A DNA stretch of 64,000 bases, taken from positions 1 to 64,000 of the forward strand of contig DYJC01000011.1 in assembly GCA_020723305.1 (NCBI GenBank), written 5' to 3'. The notes beneath the pieces were generated by a model. That model had not been told where the DNA came from, ran no database searches, and saw nothing but the letters and a program-made list of their open reading frames with translations. Shown here piece by piece: positions 24,525-32,985 of this stretch. Each line of letters opens with the position of its first letter. Within the stretch, counting starts at the first letter, position 1. Made by a program: the position numbers and the translations under genes. This stretch comes from Desulfosudis oleivorans. GTDB lineage: Bacteria > Desulfobacterota > Desulfobacteria > Desulfobacterales > SURF-7.

Positions 24525-24540
24525 ATACGTTATTTATAAT
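24512..24540 (+). promoter_or_regulatory. Promoter of acyl-CoA dehydrogenase using the repeat end as -35
   Basis: TTGAAA (24512-24517), a 17-bp spacer and a perfect TATAAT (24535-24540). The -35 is part of the right terminal repeat of copy 2. The ribosome binding site AAGGAG and the ATG at 24564 follow directly. Confidence 0.6.
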
Positions 24541-24563
24541 ATAATTAAGGAGACAAAAGAAAA

Positions 24564-26408
24564 ATGGCACAGTTAATCGCAGATCGTCGGGATGTTGATT
24601 TTGTTCTTTTTGAACAGATGGAAGCAGGAGAGCTTTCTAAAAATAAAAAATTTACGGAATTTGATAAAAAGACAATTGATCTGATCGTTTCAGAAGCTCG
24701 CAACCTTGCAATCAAGGAAATATTACCCACTCAAAAACCAGGAGATGAAGGATGCCGGTTGGAAGATGGAAAAGTATTGGTCCCGGAATCTTTTCATAAG
24801 ATCAATAAGCTGTATAATGAAGGGGAATGGCTTGCGATGACGGATGCCCCTGAATGGGGAGGACAAGGGATGCCGAAGCTTGTATCCCTTGCAGCCAATG
24901 AATATTTTCATGGTGCCAACGCTGCATTCATGCTTTATCACAGCCTGAGCCATGGAGCCGCAAAACTGATAGAAACTTTCGGAACGGACAAGCAAAAGGA
25001 ACAGGTCTTGAAGAAAATGTATGCCGGTAAATGGTCCGGAACCATGCTTCTTACCGAACCGGAAGCTGGATCGGATTTGGGGGCTCTGACAACTTCCGCC
25101 AAAAGAAATGATGACGGAACCTATTCCATTACAGGGTCTAAAATCTTTATTTCAGGCGGAGAGCAGAATATGGTGGAAAATATCATTCATCCAACGCTTG
25201 CAAGAATTGAAGGAGCACCGGAGGGTAGCAGGGGAATATCTCTTTTCATGGTTCCAAAATTTCGTATTCATGATGATGGCAGTATCGGCCAATTCAATGA
25301 TGTGGTTTGTACCGGAATTGAAGAAAAAATGGGATTGCATGGTAATGCTACCTGTTCTCTTACTCTGGGAGGAAAGGGACAATGTATCGGGACTCTTCTG
25401 GGAGAAGAGAACAAAGGACTGTATGCCATGTTTCAGATGATGAACGAAGCGCGTCAGTTTGTTGGTCTTGAAGGGTTTGCGGTGTCCACTGCAGCTTATA
25501 TGTATGCATTGAATTATGCCAGGGAAAGAATTCAAAGCAAAAACATCATGAAACCCAAAGAAGGGTCTGTGGCCATCATACAGCATCCGGATGTCCGGCG
25601 ACAATTGATGATCATGAAAGCGTATGTCGATGGAATGAGAAGCCTGATTTACTATACCGGGAGATGCTATGATCGTATGGCTTTGGCTCAAAGTGATGAA
25701 GAAAAAAAGAGAATAAGCGGAATCATTGAAGTGCTGACTCCGATTGTCAAAGGCTATATTTCCGATCGAGCTCTTGATGTCACCAACCATGCTGTTCAGG
25801 TCTATGGCGGATATGGCTATATTCAAGAATACCCGGTGGAGCAACTCATGAGAGATTGCCGGATTTTCATGATATATGAGGGTACCAACGGTATTCAGGC
25901 CATGGACATGCTTGGACGAAAACTGGGAATGAACAATGGAAAAACTTTCATGGATTTTCTGGGTGAGATTCGTACAGGCATCAGCAATTCAAAAGAAATT
26001 CAAGGTATTGAAGCGTTATCAAAAAAAGTGGAGGAAGTTTTCAATAAAGTCAGTCAAGTCGCGCTGACGTTGGGGAAAAAAGCGATGTCCGAGAAGGTGG
26101 AAGTCGCTTATGCATTTGCTCATCCTTTCCTTGAAGTTATTGGAGATTTAACAATGGCCTGGATGCTTTTGTGGCGGGCGACGGTCGCAGCGCCTAAGCT
26201 GGAGAAATTGGCAGGAAGTTTGAGCCCGAATGATATCATCGCAAAGGCGTCACAAAATAAAGATGCTGCATTCTATGATGGCCAACTCAAAACAGCGCAA
26301 TTTTTTATTAACACCATATTGCCCATAACCATGGGGAAATTGGATGCGATAGAAATGACGGATGGGGCGGCTGTTGAGATGCTGGATTCGTCATTTGGAA
26401 GTAAGTAG
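24564..26408 (+). CDS. Acyl-CoA dehydrogenase, long DmdC-like form
   Basis: A 614-residue FAD enzyme, longer than classical acyl-CoA dehydrogenases (about 380) and matching the 600-residue group that includes 3-methylmercaptopropionyl-CoA dehydrogenase. Visible motifs are MLLTEPEAGSDLG (FAD/substrate loop), GSKIFISGGEQ, QVYGGYGYIQEYPVEQ and the catalytic-Glu segment IYEGTNGIQAMD; a helical C-terminal domain of about 130 residues follows. It would dehydrogenate an acyl-CoA to the enoyl-CoA and pass electrons to ETF. The exact substrate cannot be read. It is transcribed from a promoter partly made by a repeat element and is followed by a phasin-like gene. Confidence 0.92.
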   Translation: MAQLIADRRDVDFVLFEQMEAGELSKNKKFTEFDKKTIDLIVSEARNLAIKEILPTQKPGDEGCRLEDGKVLVPESFHKINKLYNEGEWLAMTDAPEWGGQGMPKLVSLAANEYFHGANAAFMLYHSLSHGAAKLIETFGTDKQKEQVLKKMYAGKWSGTMLLTEPEAGSDLGALTTSAKRNDDGTYSITGSKIFISGGEQNMVENIIHPTLARIEGAPEGSRGISLFMVPKFRIHDDGSIGQFNDVVCTGIEEKMGLHGNATCSLTLGGKGQCIGTLLGEENKGLYAMFQMMNEARQFVGLEGFAVSTAAYMYALNYARERIQSKNIMKPKEGSVAIIQHPDVRRQLMIMKAYVDGMRSLIYYTGRCYDRMALAQSDEEKKRISGIIEVLTPIVKGYISDRALDVTNHAVQVYGGYGYIQEYPVEQLMRDCRIFMIYEGTNGIQAMDMLGRKLGMNNGKTFMDFLGEIRTGISNSKEIQGIEALSKKVEEVFNKVSQVALTLGKKAMSEKVEVAYAFAHPFLEVIGDLTMAWMLLWRATVAAPKLEKLAGSLSPNDIIAKASQNKDAAFYDGQLKTAQFFINTILPITMGKLDAIEMTDGAAVEMLDSSFGSK

Positions 26409-26561
26409 TTGATTTTTTAAAAAAAATGTTTTAAACTTGACGTAAAGGCAGATCAGAAATCAGAGCAAGCGATGGCATTCTCTTGCAGGGAAGATCTATG
26501 ATGCTTCATGCAGGGAGTATAGATAAAAAGTATACCGAAATCTCAGAAAAGGAGGACTGGC

Positions 26562-26885
26562 ATGACCGACCTTATGAGTGTTGTAAAAAAAACGATGATG
26601 ACAGGTATTGGACTTGCCTTGAAAACAAAGGATGAGGTTGAAGATTGGGCGAGAGATTTGGTAACCCGCGGTGAAGTTACTGAAAATGAGGGTGAAAAAT
26701 TTATTGATGAGCTTTTAAAACGCTATGATGAAGCCAGAGAAAATCTTGAAACAAGGATTGAAAAAGTAACTCAGGATATTATTACAAAAGCAAAGGTTGC
26801 ATCCAGTGAAGAAGTTGCGGCACTTCGAAAAGAGATTGAAGAGTTGAAAAAAGAGAATGCCCGGTTGTCCCATCCTGACAGGTAG
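26562..26885 (+). CDS. Phasin-like coiled-coil protein
   Basis: A 107-residue helical protein resembling the PhaF/phasin-superfamily proteins: MTDLMSVVKKTMMTGIGLAL, then a KDEVEDWARDLVTRGEVTEN helix pair and a C-terminal leucine-zipper-like coil (EEVAALRKEIEELKKENARL). Phasin-family proteins coat polyhydroxyalkanoate granules, but short ones like this are widespread in bacteria without known granules. An AGGAGG site is six bases upstream. The gap to the UbiB-type kinase gene is 17 bp, so the two probably form an operon; the pairing suggests membrane-lipid or quinone-related work. Confidence 0.82.
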   Translation: MTDLMSVVKKTMMTGIGLALKTKDEVEDWARDLVTRGEVTENEGEKFIDELLKRYDEARENLETRIEKVTQDIITKAKVASSEEVAALRKEIEELKKENARLSHPDR

Positions 26886-26902
26886 CAGGCTATTTCAATA
26901 CG

Positions 26903-28597
26903 ATGCTGAGCATACAAAAAATTGGTGTGATTGGTCGCACCTACCGTCATTTTAATCGTTATCGTCAGATTCTATCTGCTTTTTTCAAATACGGTTTTGG
27001 TGACCTGCTAAGCCTGCTCAAGATTGATCAGTATATCGAAGCCGGCTTGCAGATCATTTCTAGAAATCGGCGTGATCGTGTTGAAAAATTAACCCGGGCG
27101 GAGAGGGCTCGGATGGTTTTCGAAGAACTTGGACCGACTTTTATAAAACTGGGACAAATTCTTTCCACAAGGCCGGATTTAATCCCTGCTGAATTCGTAG
27201 AAGAACTGTCAAAACTTCAGGATAAGGTTCCACCTTTTCCGTATCTTCATGTACAAGAAATCATAAAGAAGGAATTGGGACATGAGCCGCTGGAGATTTT
27301 TTTATCATTTGAAGAATCCCCGCTTGCATCCGCATCCATTGGTCAGGTACATCGAGCACGTTTAAAGGGCAACGAAAATGTTGTCGTAAAGGTTCAGCGC
27401 CCTGCCATAAGAAATTTAATAGAAATCGATCTTGAGATCATGCTGCATCTTGCAACATTGCTGGAGAAGAACATCGAAGAGATGTCTCTCTATCGTCCGG
27501 TAAAAATTGTTGAAGAATTTGCAAGCACTCTTGAAAAAGAAATCGATTATACGATTGAAGCGACGAACATGGAAAGGTTTGGCAGGCTTTTTCACAAAGA
27601 CCCCACCGTGTACATCCCAAAAGTTTATCGCGAGACGACAACTGCCAACGTTCTTACCATGGAATACATTGAGGGAATCAAGGCTTCTGAGCTGGATAAG
27701 CTGAAACAGGCAAACCTGAACCCCAAGGTAATCACCTCCCGTGGTGTGAACCTTACCTTAAAACAGGTTTTTACATATGGTTTTTTTCATGCAGATCCAC
27801 ATCCGGGTAATTTTTTTATTTTACCGGGAAATATTATTGGATTGATCGATTTTGGTATGGTTGGTGTTGTAGATCGGCACACCCGTGAAATTTTTGTCGA
27901 TCTTCTGGATAGTGTTGTCCACCGGAATGCGCCGGTTGCAGCGCAAGCCCTTCTTAAATTGACAAGCTACGATGAAGAACCGGATATCCATTACCTCGAA
28001 AAAGAGTTATCCGATTTTATGGGAAGGCATTTATATAAGCCCCTGAAAGAGATAGAACTTGGAAAGTTGATGCAGAATCTCGTTGAATTGATGTTTCATC
28101 ATAAACTTGTTCTTCCGCCGGATATTTATCTGATGATCAAAGCGCTGGCAACAGTCGAGGGGGTAGCCAAAAGACTGGATCCGAATTTTGATATGGTGGC
28201 ACAGACAGCACCTTTTATCGCCAGAGTCAAATTTGCCCGGACATATCCGCAGCGAATTGCTTCAGACCTTATTGACTTTGCGGGCGAGATGAATACATTT
28301 GTTCAGCAATTTCCAAAAGATCTTCTGGAAATTTCAAGGCTTCTGCGGCGTGGGAAGTTTAATATACAAATGGAGCACCGGGGGCTGGATAAACTGATCG
28401 CAGCCCAGCATCAAACAAATAACCGGCTTTCCTTTTCCATTATCATTGCAGCGCTTCTTGTCGGATCAGCATTGATTGTGATTTCAGATACGCCACCACT
28501 GCTGTATGGCATTTCTTTAATCGGGATTATTGGTTTTCTTGCAGCTGCTGTAATGGGCATCTGGCTCCTGATCGCGATTTTCCGCAAGGGCTTGTAG
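26903..28597 (+). CDS. ABC1/AarF/UbiB-family atypical kinase
   Basis: A 564-residue protein of the UbiB/ADCK family. The family signature KxGQ is in FIKLGQILSTRPDLIP, the Ala-rich loop is ASASIGQVHRA, the VVKVQRP strand carries the nucleotide-binding Lys, and the catalytic region reads FFHADPHPGNFF, with the metal site IGLIDFGMVG. Two hydrophobic helices close to the C-terminus (FSIIIAALLVGSALIVI and ISLIGIIGFLAAAVMGI) anchor it in the membrane. Family members are ATPases needed for quinone synthesis or lipid handling. It follows the phasin-like gene and converges on the polyferredoxin gene. Confidence 0.92.
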   Translation: MLSIQKIGVIGRTYRHFNRYRQILSAFFKYGFGDLLSLLKIDQYIEAGLQIISRNRRDRVEKLTRAERARMVFEELGPTFIKLGQILSTRPDLIPAEFVEELSKLQDKVPPFPYLHVQEIIKKELGHEPLEIFLSFEESPLASASIGQVHRARLKGNENVVVKVQRPAIRNLIEIDLEIMLHLATLLEKNIEEMSLYRPVKIVEEFASTLEKEIDYTIEATNMERFGRLFHKDPTVYIPKVYRETTTANVLTMEYIEGIKASELDKLKQANLNPKVITSRGVNLTLKQVFTYGFFHADPHPGNFFILPGNIIGLIDFGMVGVVDRHTREIFVDLLDSVVHRNAPVAAQALLKLTSYDEEPDIHYLEKELSDFMGRHLYKPLKEIELGKLMQNLVELMFHHKLVLPPDIYLMIKALATVEGVAKRLDPNFDMVAQTAPFIARVKFARTYPQRIASDLIDFAGEMNTFVQQFPKDLLEISRLLRRGKFNIQMEHRGLDKLIAAQHQTNNRLSFSIIIAALLVGSALIVISDTPPLLYGISLIGIIGFLAAAVMGIWLLIAIFRKGL

Positions 28598-28606
28598 CAG
28601 TTTTTT

Positions 28607-29512
28607 CTATTCTTTGTTCAATTCTGTTTTTAACAGTTCAATATCCAGGGGAAGCAGTTTATTCGGATCTTTGTATAGTGTAAGCGCACCTGCCGGACAT
28701 TGTTCAACGCAAAGCTCACACCCCATACAGGCATTGATATCATATGAAAAAGTATTTTTGTCGACTTTTATTGCTTCAAAGGGACAGATCTTCTCGCACT
28801 GTCCGCAAAGCGTACACAAATCCGGGTCGTGTTTTATAGAATAGCCGGAAGGCGCATACTGAGAAATATTGGGATCAATTTTACGGGACAGTTTGGTCGC
28901 CTCGATTTCAACGCAGCATTTGGGGCAGCAATTACAGATAATCCCGGTGATTCCACCGGTAGCTACTTTTAAAAACGCATTTGTGACATGACCGGTCTTC
29001 CTGGACTCTCTGATAATGTCAAGCGCTTCTTCCTGGGTGATCTGAATGGCATTGTATTTTTCCTTACAGTGCTCAAGCCAGATGGGCGCAAAATCCTCTC
29101 CAATGGCAATACATTTTCTCAACGGCGTGCATCGTTCCGGCCCTTTCTGGTTCAGTGCACAGGGGCAATCCATTGTGGCGATCAATTTCGGGTTTCGGAT
29201 CAGTATTTTGGTGGCATATTTGAAGGGAAGTACCCGTTTATTCTTATCTGTGCCAAGATCGATGTCTTCGTTCAGGCTTAAAATTTTGGTCACATCACCT
29301 GTTGAGAGAATTTTTGAATGATAACGGTTAAAAACAGCATTTGGAATCACTTTGATCGGTTTAAACCAGGATAAGAGCAGTACGGTTGTTTTTGTCAGAA
29401 GCCGCGCTCCTGCAACATAAGTTTTGTGAAAGTAAAAATAGCAGAAATTGTGTATCGCCCTGTCAATTCTCCATCCATGTCTTTTTATGATATCTTTTGA
29501 GGATTGTTTCAT
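28607..29512 (-). CDS. Cys-rich protein with C-terminal 2x[4Fe-4S] ferredoxin domain
   Basis: A 301-residue protein. The N-terminus has a hydrophobic stretch (LLTKTTVLLLSWFKPI). A Cys-rich module lies in the middle (MDCPCALNQKG, RCTPLRKC, GIICNCCPKCC), and the C-terminus holds two classical clusters (CTLCGQCEKICPF and CMGCELCVEQCPAG). It is probably a membrane-associated electron carrier. The Cys-rich module recurs in the SDR-ferredoxin fusion at 30918-32720. ATG at 29512 is preferred, with AGGAG upstream; the TTG at 29533 is unlikely. It may be co-regulated with the thiolase and SDR genes upstream of it, although a terminator lies between. Confidence 0.87.
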   Translation of the reverse strand: MKQSSKDIIKRHGWRIDRAIHNFCYFYFHKTYVAGARLLTKTTVLLLSWFKPIKVIPNAVFNRYHSKILSTGDVTKILSLNEDIDLGTDKNKRVLPFKYATKILIRNPKLIATMDCPCALNQKGPERCTPLRKCIAIGEDFAPIWLEHCKEKYNAIQITQEEALDIIRESRKTGHVTNAFLKVATGGITGIICNCCPKCCVEIEATKLSRKIDPNISQYAPSGYSIKHDPDLCTLCGQCEKICPFEAIKVDKNTFSYDINACMGCELCVEQCPAGALTLYKDPNKLLPLDIELLKTELNKE

Positions 29513-29565
29513 CTGGATTTTCTCCTGGAGCAATACGATGTTTCATACTGATATTATAAAAGGAA

Positions 29566-29642
29566 AAAGTGCCTGAAGTATTCAGGTGTGTGATGTCAGC
29601 CAGTTGTTTATGGTTTGATAACTGAATAACCAAAGGCACTTT
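29566..29642 (-). terminator. Terminator after the thiolase gene
   Basis: On the minus strand AAAGTGCCT (29642-29634) pairs with AGGCACTTT (29574-29566), followed by TTCCTTTT. The loop is long and contains a second small palindrome CTGAAGTATTCAG (29573-29585). Confidence 0.55.
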
Positions 29643-29650
29643 ACTCCCTC

Positions 29651-30874
29651 TTACCGCTTGAAAATATGAAGAGCCATTGCCGCAGCGTCAACGCCGAGAA
29701 TGCCTCCTCCATTATGCGTCATTCCAACTTTTGGGTTGGCTACCTGCCGTTTGCCTGCGTTACCTCGAAGCTGTTGGACAATTTCGTGAATTTGTCCTAG
29801 ACCGGTTGCTCCGATGGGATGGCCTTTTGATGCAAGGCCTCCTGACGTATTGGATGGTTTTCTGCCATTCAACTCCAGCCATCCCTCGTCAATAGATCGA
29901 GGAGCATCTTCTCCGGGAATAATGCCAAGTTCGATCAGCGTGATAATCTCGGAAGGAGAGGTTGCATCATGAACCTCTATGAGATCAATATCTTCAGGGC
30001 TGATTCCGGCTGCTTCAAATGCCTTTGGTCCCAGTCTTTTTGTGAGTGTGTCTCCCAGATCATGACTTACTCTTCCGCTTCCAACCACGGAAGCTTCCAC
30101 CCATATGGGGGTAGTAGTGAATTGGGAGGCTTTTTCTTTGGAGCAGATGATCGCAGCGGCAGCCCCATCGCAAATGGGCGAACACATCAATTTTGTTAAA
30201 GGAAAAGATATATCTCCGGAGTTGATCACTTCTTCGATAGTCACTTCTTTTTGATACTGGGCATGTGGATTCAGGGCACCGTTTTTATGGCTTTTCACGG
30301 CAATCTTGGCAAAGTGTTCTTGTGTCAGACCATATCGTTCCATATAGGTTCTTGTGTAGTAGGCATACATATCCATGAAAATGCTTTTGCTTTTTCCACT
30401 CTCGGCAGACATGATGCTTTCATTTTTTCCCTGTTTTTTCATAAAATCTTCTAAAAACCGGGTGACATTTTCAATATCAACGGCAGTACCCAAGGCAAGG
30501 AAAGATTTCATTTTATCCTTGTCGTATAGCTTTTCAAATCCAACGACGAGTACGCAGTCATACATACCGGCACCGACAGCAGTATAGGCAAGATTAAAAG
30601 CCGAAGATGAACTTGCACAGGCATTTTCAATATTATACATCGGGATCGTATCAATGCCCATCGCGCTCAGTGTAACCTGTGCTTTGATCTGCTCCTGTCC
30701 GGTCATGATGCCGGGAGCAGCAGAACCGACATATGCAGCTTCGAGCATGGCCTTGTCAATGCCGGCATCCTTGAGCGTTTCGGTCACGGATTCACGAACC
30801 AGATCTTTTATGCCTTTTTCCGGGTATTTTCCGAATTTAATCATTCCAGCGCCAACAATTGCTACATCTCGCAT
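29651..30874 (-). CDS. Thiolase-family acetyl-CoA acetyltransferase (SCP2/lipid-transfer type)
   Basis: A 407-residue thiolase-fold enzyme. The catalytic Cys is in NIENACASSSSAF, the HDATSPSEI segment carries the His that replaces the NEAF region in the SCP2-thiolase branch, and the C-terminus has SGGLASKGHPIGATG and THNGGGILG. Such enzymes cleave or form 3-oxoacyl-CoA in fatty-acid or steroid-side-chain metabolism. ATG at 30874 (MRDVAIVGAG) has an AAAGGAG site; upstream in-frame codons are not needed. It is 43 bp downstream of the SDR-ferredoxin gene and probably co-transcribed with it. Confidence 0.92.
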   Translation of the reverse strand: MRDVAIVGAGMIKFGKYPEKGIKDLVRESVTETLKDAGIDKAMLEAAYVGSAAPGIMTGQEQIKAQVTLSAMGIDTIPMYNIENACASSSSAFNLAYTAVGAGMYDCVLVVGFEKLYDKDKMKSFLALGTAVDIENVTRFLEDFMKKQGKNESIMSAESGKSKSIFMDMYAYYTRTYMERYGLTQEHFAKIAVKSHKNGALNPHAQYQKEVTIEEVINSGDISFPLTKLMCSPICDGAAAAIICSKEKASQFTTTPIWVEASVVGSGRVSHDLGDTLTKRLGPKAFEAAGISPEDIDLIEVHDATSPSEIITLIELGIIPGEDAPRSIDEGWLELNGRKPSNTSGGLASKGHPIGATGLGQIHEIVQQLRGNAGKRQVANPKVGMTHNGGGILGVDAAAMALHIFKR

Positions 30875-30917
30875 GAAATACTCCTTTATTGAAAACAATA
30901 GTTGTTTATATTTTCTT

Positions 30918-32720
30918 TCAAGATACTTTGATAAAAGATTTAAGACGATTTTTTACATCTTCCACATAGTTCGGGTTGTTGAGTGAAATATCAACCGCAT
31001 TATTTGGGCAGGTTGTCTTGCACCTTCCGCATCCAACGCAGTGATCCAGATGGAGGGAAGCCCCATTTTGAATAACGATATTATCAAAAATGCAGGTTTC
31101 AATGCACGCTCCGCATCCGACACAGTTTTGATTTACACGGACATACAGACCCTCAACAGGTTTAAACAGCTTATTCTGATGCTCAGGCGAATGCTTGTAA
31201 TATCCCATCATGCAGCAGCAGTGACAGCAGAAGCAGACACTGAAAAGCTCCTTGGTATCCGGAGTCAGAAAACCGAGGTTATCCACATTTACTTTTCCGG
31301 TCATGGGGATCAGACCTAAGCCAACCGCTCTTTTCACATGGGCATGAGCCTGTTCTCCGGTCACTTTTCTTCCGAGTCCCGGAGGGAGTTTTTTGGCTGT
31401 TTCTCCCATGAACATGCAACCCACTTCATTTGTAAAGTTTTTACACTGATAACCGGTACGGCAGATGCATGTGTCCATGATTATGTGGTAGGAGTACGTA
31501 TCGATCATATCATCCAGAACCTGCTGCGGCAGTATTTCATTTACGGTTTCCCCCAGACTCTGATTGACCTCAACGATTTTCGGAGCTTTATCCACAATAT
31601 TTTTATTGATGGGCAGATAGCTCATGTTGTTTTTTTTGGGGTCTGTAACGGGTATGATATTTCTTAAAAATGGTGTCTTTTCTATGGCATAAAAAAGAGC
31701 ATTCAGGCCCTGAAGACTGAGCTTGGTCAGCCATGGTGTTGTATAAAGAAAGGTAAGAAGGGCCTGCTTCGGAGTATCCTTTGCATCCCTTTTCCGGGAT
31801 TCCACAAATTGCATGAATGCTTCTTTTGAAGTATGTTTCGGTTGCCAGTCCGCGGCTTTTTTAAATTTTTCCGTATTGCAGAATATTGTATACTCACTCA
31901 TGCTCACCCAGCCTTCACTGGCAGGGAACAGATGAAGTTTAAAAGCAATATTTGCAACCAGTTTCAAAATCAGAATCGGCAATGGAATGACAATGGCTCC
32001 GGTGGCCTTGAAACACCATCTTGTGGAGACCGCGTCATCGCCCGCAACATTGTAAATGCCCGGAAGGTTTTTGACAAAAGGAAGATACATGGCTTCGCCG
32101 AGGTCTTCTTCGCTGATCATCTGGTTATGTGTTGTTCTTCCTGCAGGCAGTGCAGAAATTTTCATCGACCATAAGTCTGAAAACATGTTGTTGATGTTCG
32201 GCCCGACCAAAAGCCCAGCCCGGAGGATGGTAAGCGTGATGTCCGGATGATCCTTGAAAAAGTTGTTTACAAAATTTTCGACATCTATTTTGCTGGAGTT
32301 ATAGTAATTGTCTTCATTCCGTGTCAGTTCGGAATCCTCTTTGAACCCTAAAATATTGTCTCTATGAGATCCGTAGGCGGTCATGCTGCTGGTATAGATT
32401 ACTTTTTTTACCTTGTTTGCAGCGCAGGCTTCAAACACATTTTTAGATCCATTGATATTGATATCAAGGGTTTTTTCTTTGTCATGTATTTCTCCGACAA
32501 TAAAGGCAAGATGGTAGACTGTGTCCACTCCCTTGAACAATTCGAACATTTTTTTGCTTCTGATGTCTTCCCGATAGTATGTGAGCTTGTCAAATCCACC
32601 GGTCCAGGGCCGCCTGCCGATCCCGATAATCTCTTCGACTTCAGGGTCTGCCTGGAGCTTTGGTAGCAATGTTAAAGCAAAATAACTTGTAACTCCCGTG
32701 ATGGCTACTTTTTTCCCCAT
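30918..32720 (-). CDS. SDR (NAD-dependent epimerase/dehydratase) fused to a Cys-rich ferredoxin module
   Basis: A 600-residue fusion. Residues 1-310 form an extended SDR domain: nucleotide-binding ITGVTSYFALTLL (glycine motif degenerate, GxxSxxA), YHLAFIVGE, TSSMTAYG and catalytic YxxxK in YYNSSK. The second half has the Cys-rich module (DTCICRTGYQC, CMFMGE, SVCFCCHCCC) and two [4Fe-4S] motifs (CVGCGACIETC and CVGCGRCKTTC). It may couple NAD(P)-dependent oxidation or reduction of a CoA or steroid-like substrate to low-potential electrons. It is transcribed with the thiolase. This fusion is uncommon; the frame is continuous with no sign of a sequencing joint. Confidence 0.85.
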   Translation of the reverse strand: MGKKVAITGVTSYFALTLLPKLQADPEVEEIIGIGRRPWTGGFDKLTYYREDIRSKKMFELFKGVDTVYHLAFIVGEIHDKEKTLDININGSKNVFEACAANKVKKVIYTSSMTAYGSHRDNILGFKEDSELTRNEDNYYNSSKIDVENFVNNFFKDHPDITLTILRAGLLVGPNINNMFSDLWSMKISALPAGRTTHNQMISEEDLGEAMYLPFVKNLPGIYNVAGDDAVSTRWCFKATGAIVIPLPILILKLVANIAFKLHLFPASEGWVSMSEYTIFCNTEKFKKAADWQPKHTSKEAFMQFVESRKRDAKDTPKQALLTFLYTTPWLTKLSLQGLNALFYAIEKTPFLRNIIPVTDPKKNNMSYLPINKNIVDKAPKIVEVNQSLGETVNEILPQQVLDDMIDTYSYHIIMDTCICRTGYQCKNFTNEVGCMFMGETAKKLPPGLGRKVTGEQAHAHVKRAVGLGLIPMTGKVNVDNLGFLTPDTKELFSVCFCCHCCCMMGYYKHSPEHQNKLFKPVEGLYVRVNQNCVGCGACIETCIFDNIVIQNGASLHLDHCVGCGRCKTTCPNNAVDISLNNPNYVEDVKNRLKSFIKVS

Positions 32721-32825
32721 TGTGTTTTACTCCATAATTTAATGAAAAATACCTTCATGGTGTTTCACGAGTACGTATTCACAACGATTATGTTGTTACT
32801 TCAAATTGACTCTCAGGTCAAGAAA

Positions 32826-32883
32826 AAAAACCATCATTTCTATCGGGCTTTTGTAACCGCCCAATTAGAAATGATGGTTTTGA
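32826..32883 (-). terminator. Strong intrinsic terminator after the pyruvate carboxylase gene
   Basis: AAAACCATCATTTCTA (32828-32843) pairs exactly with TAGAAATGATGGTTTT (32867-32882), with an inner GGGC/GCCC. On the minus strand the stem runs into TTTTTTTTCTT. It lies about 100 bp after the carboxylase stop. Confidence 0.85.
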
Positions 32884-32985
32884 TTAAAATAACCTTATTT
32901 ATCAGTAAGTAATGTTATTAAGGGTTGTCTGGCTGCAAATAGAGTATGAGGATTATATGTATAGTTAATGTATAAAATTGTTCCT

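Larger units (their letters stand above)
24103..24563. other. Divergent intergenic region with repeat copy 2
   Basis: These 461 bases hold no gene. The palindromic repeat occupies 24384-24524 and a hybrid promoter 24512-24540. The remainder is AT-rich and featureless. Confidence 0.55.
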
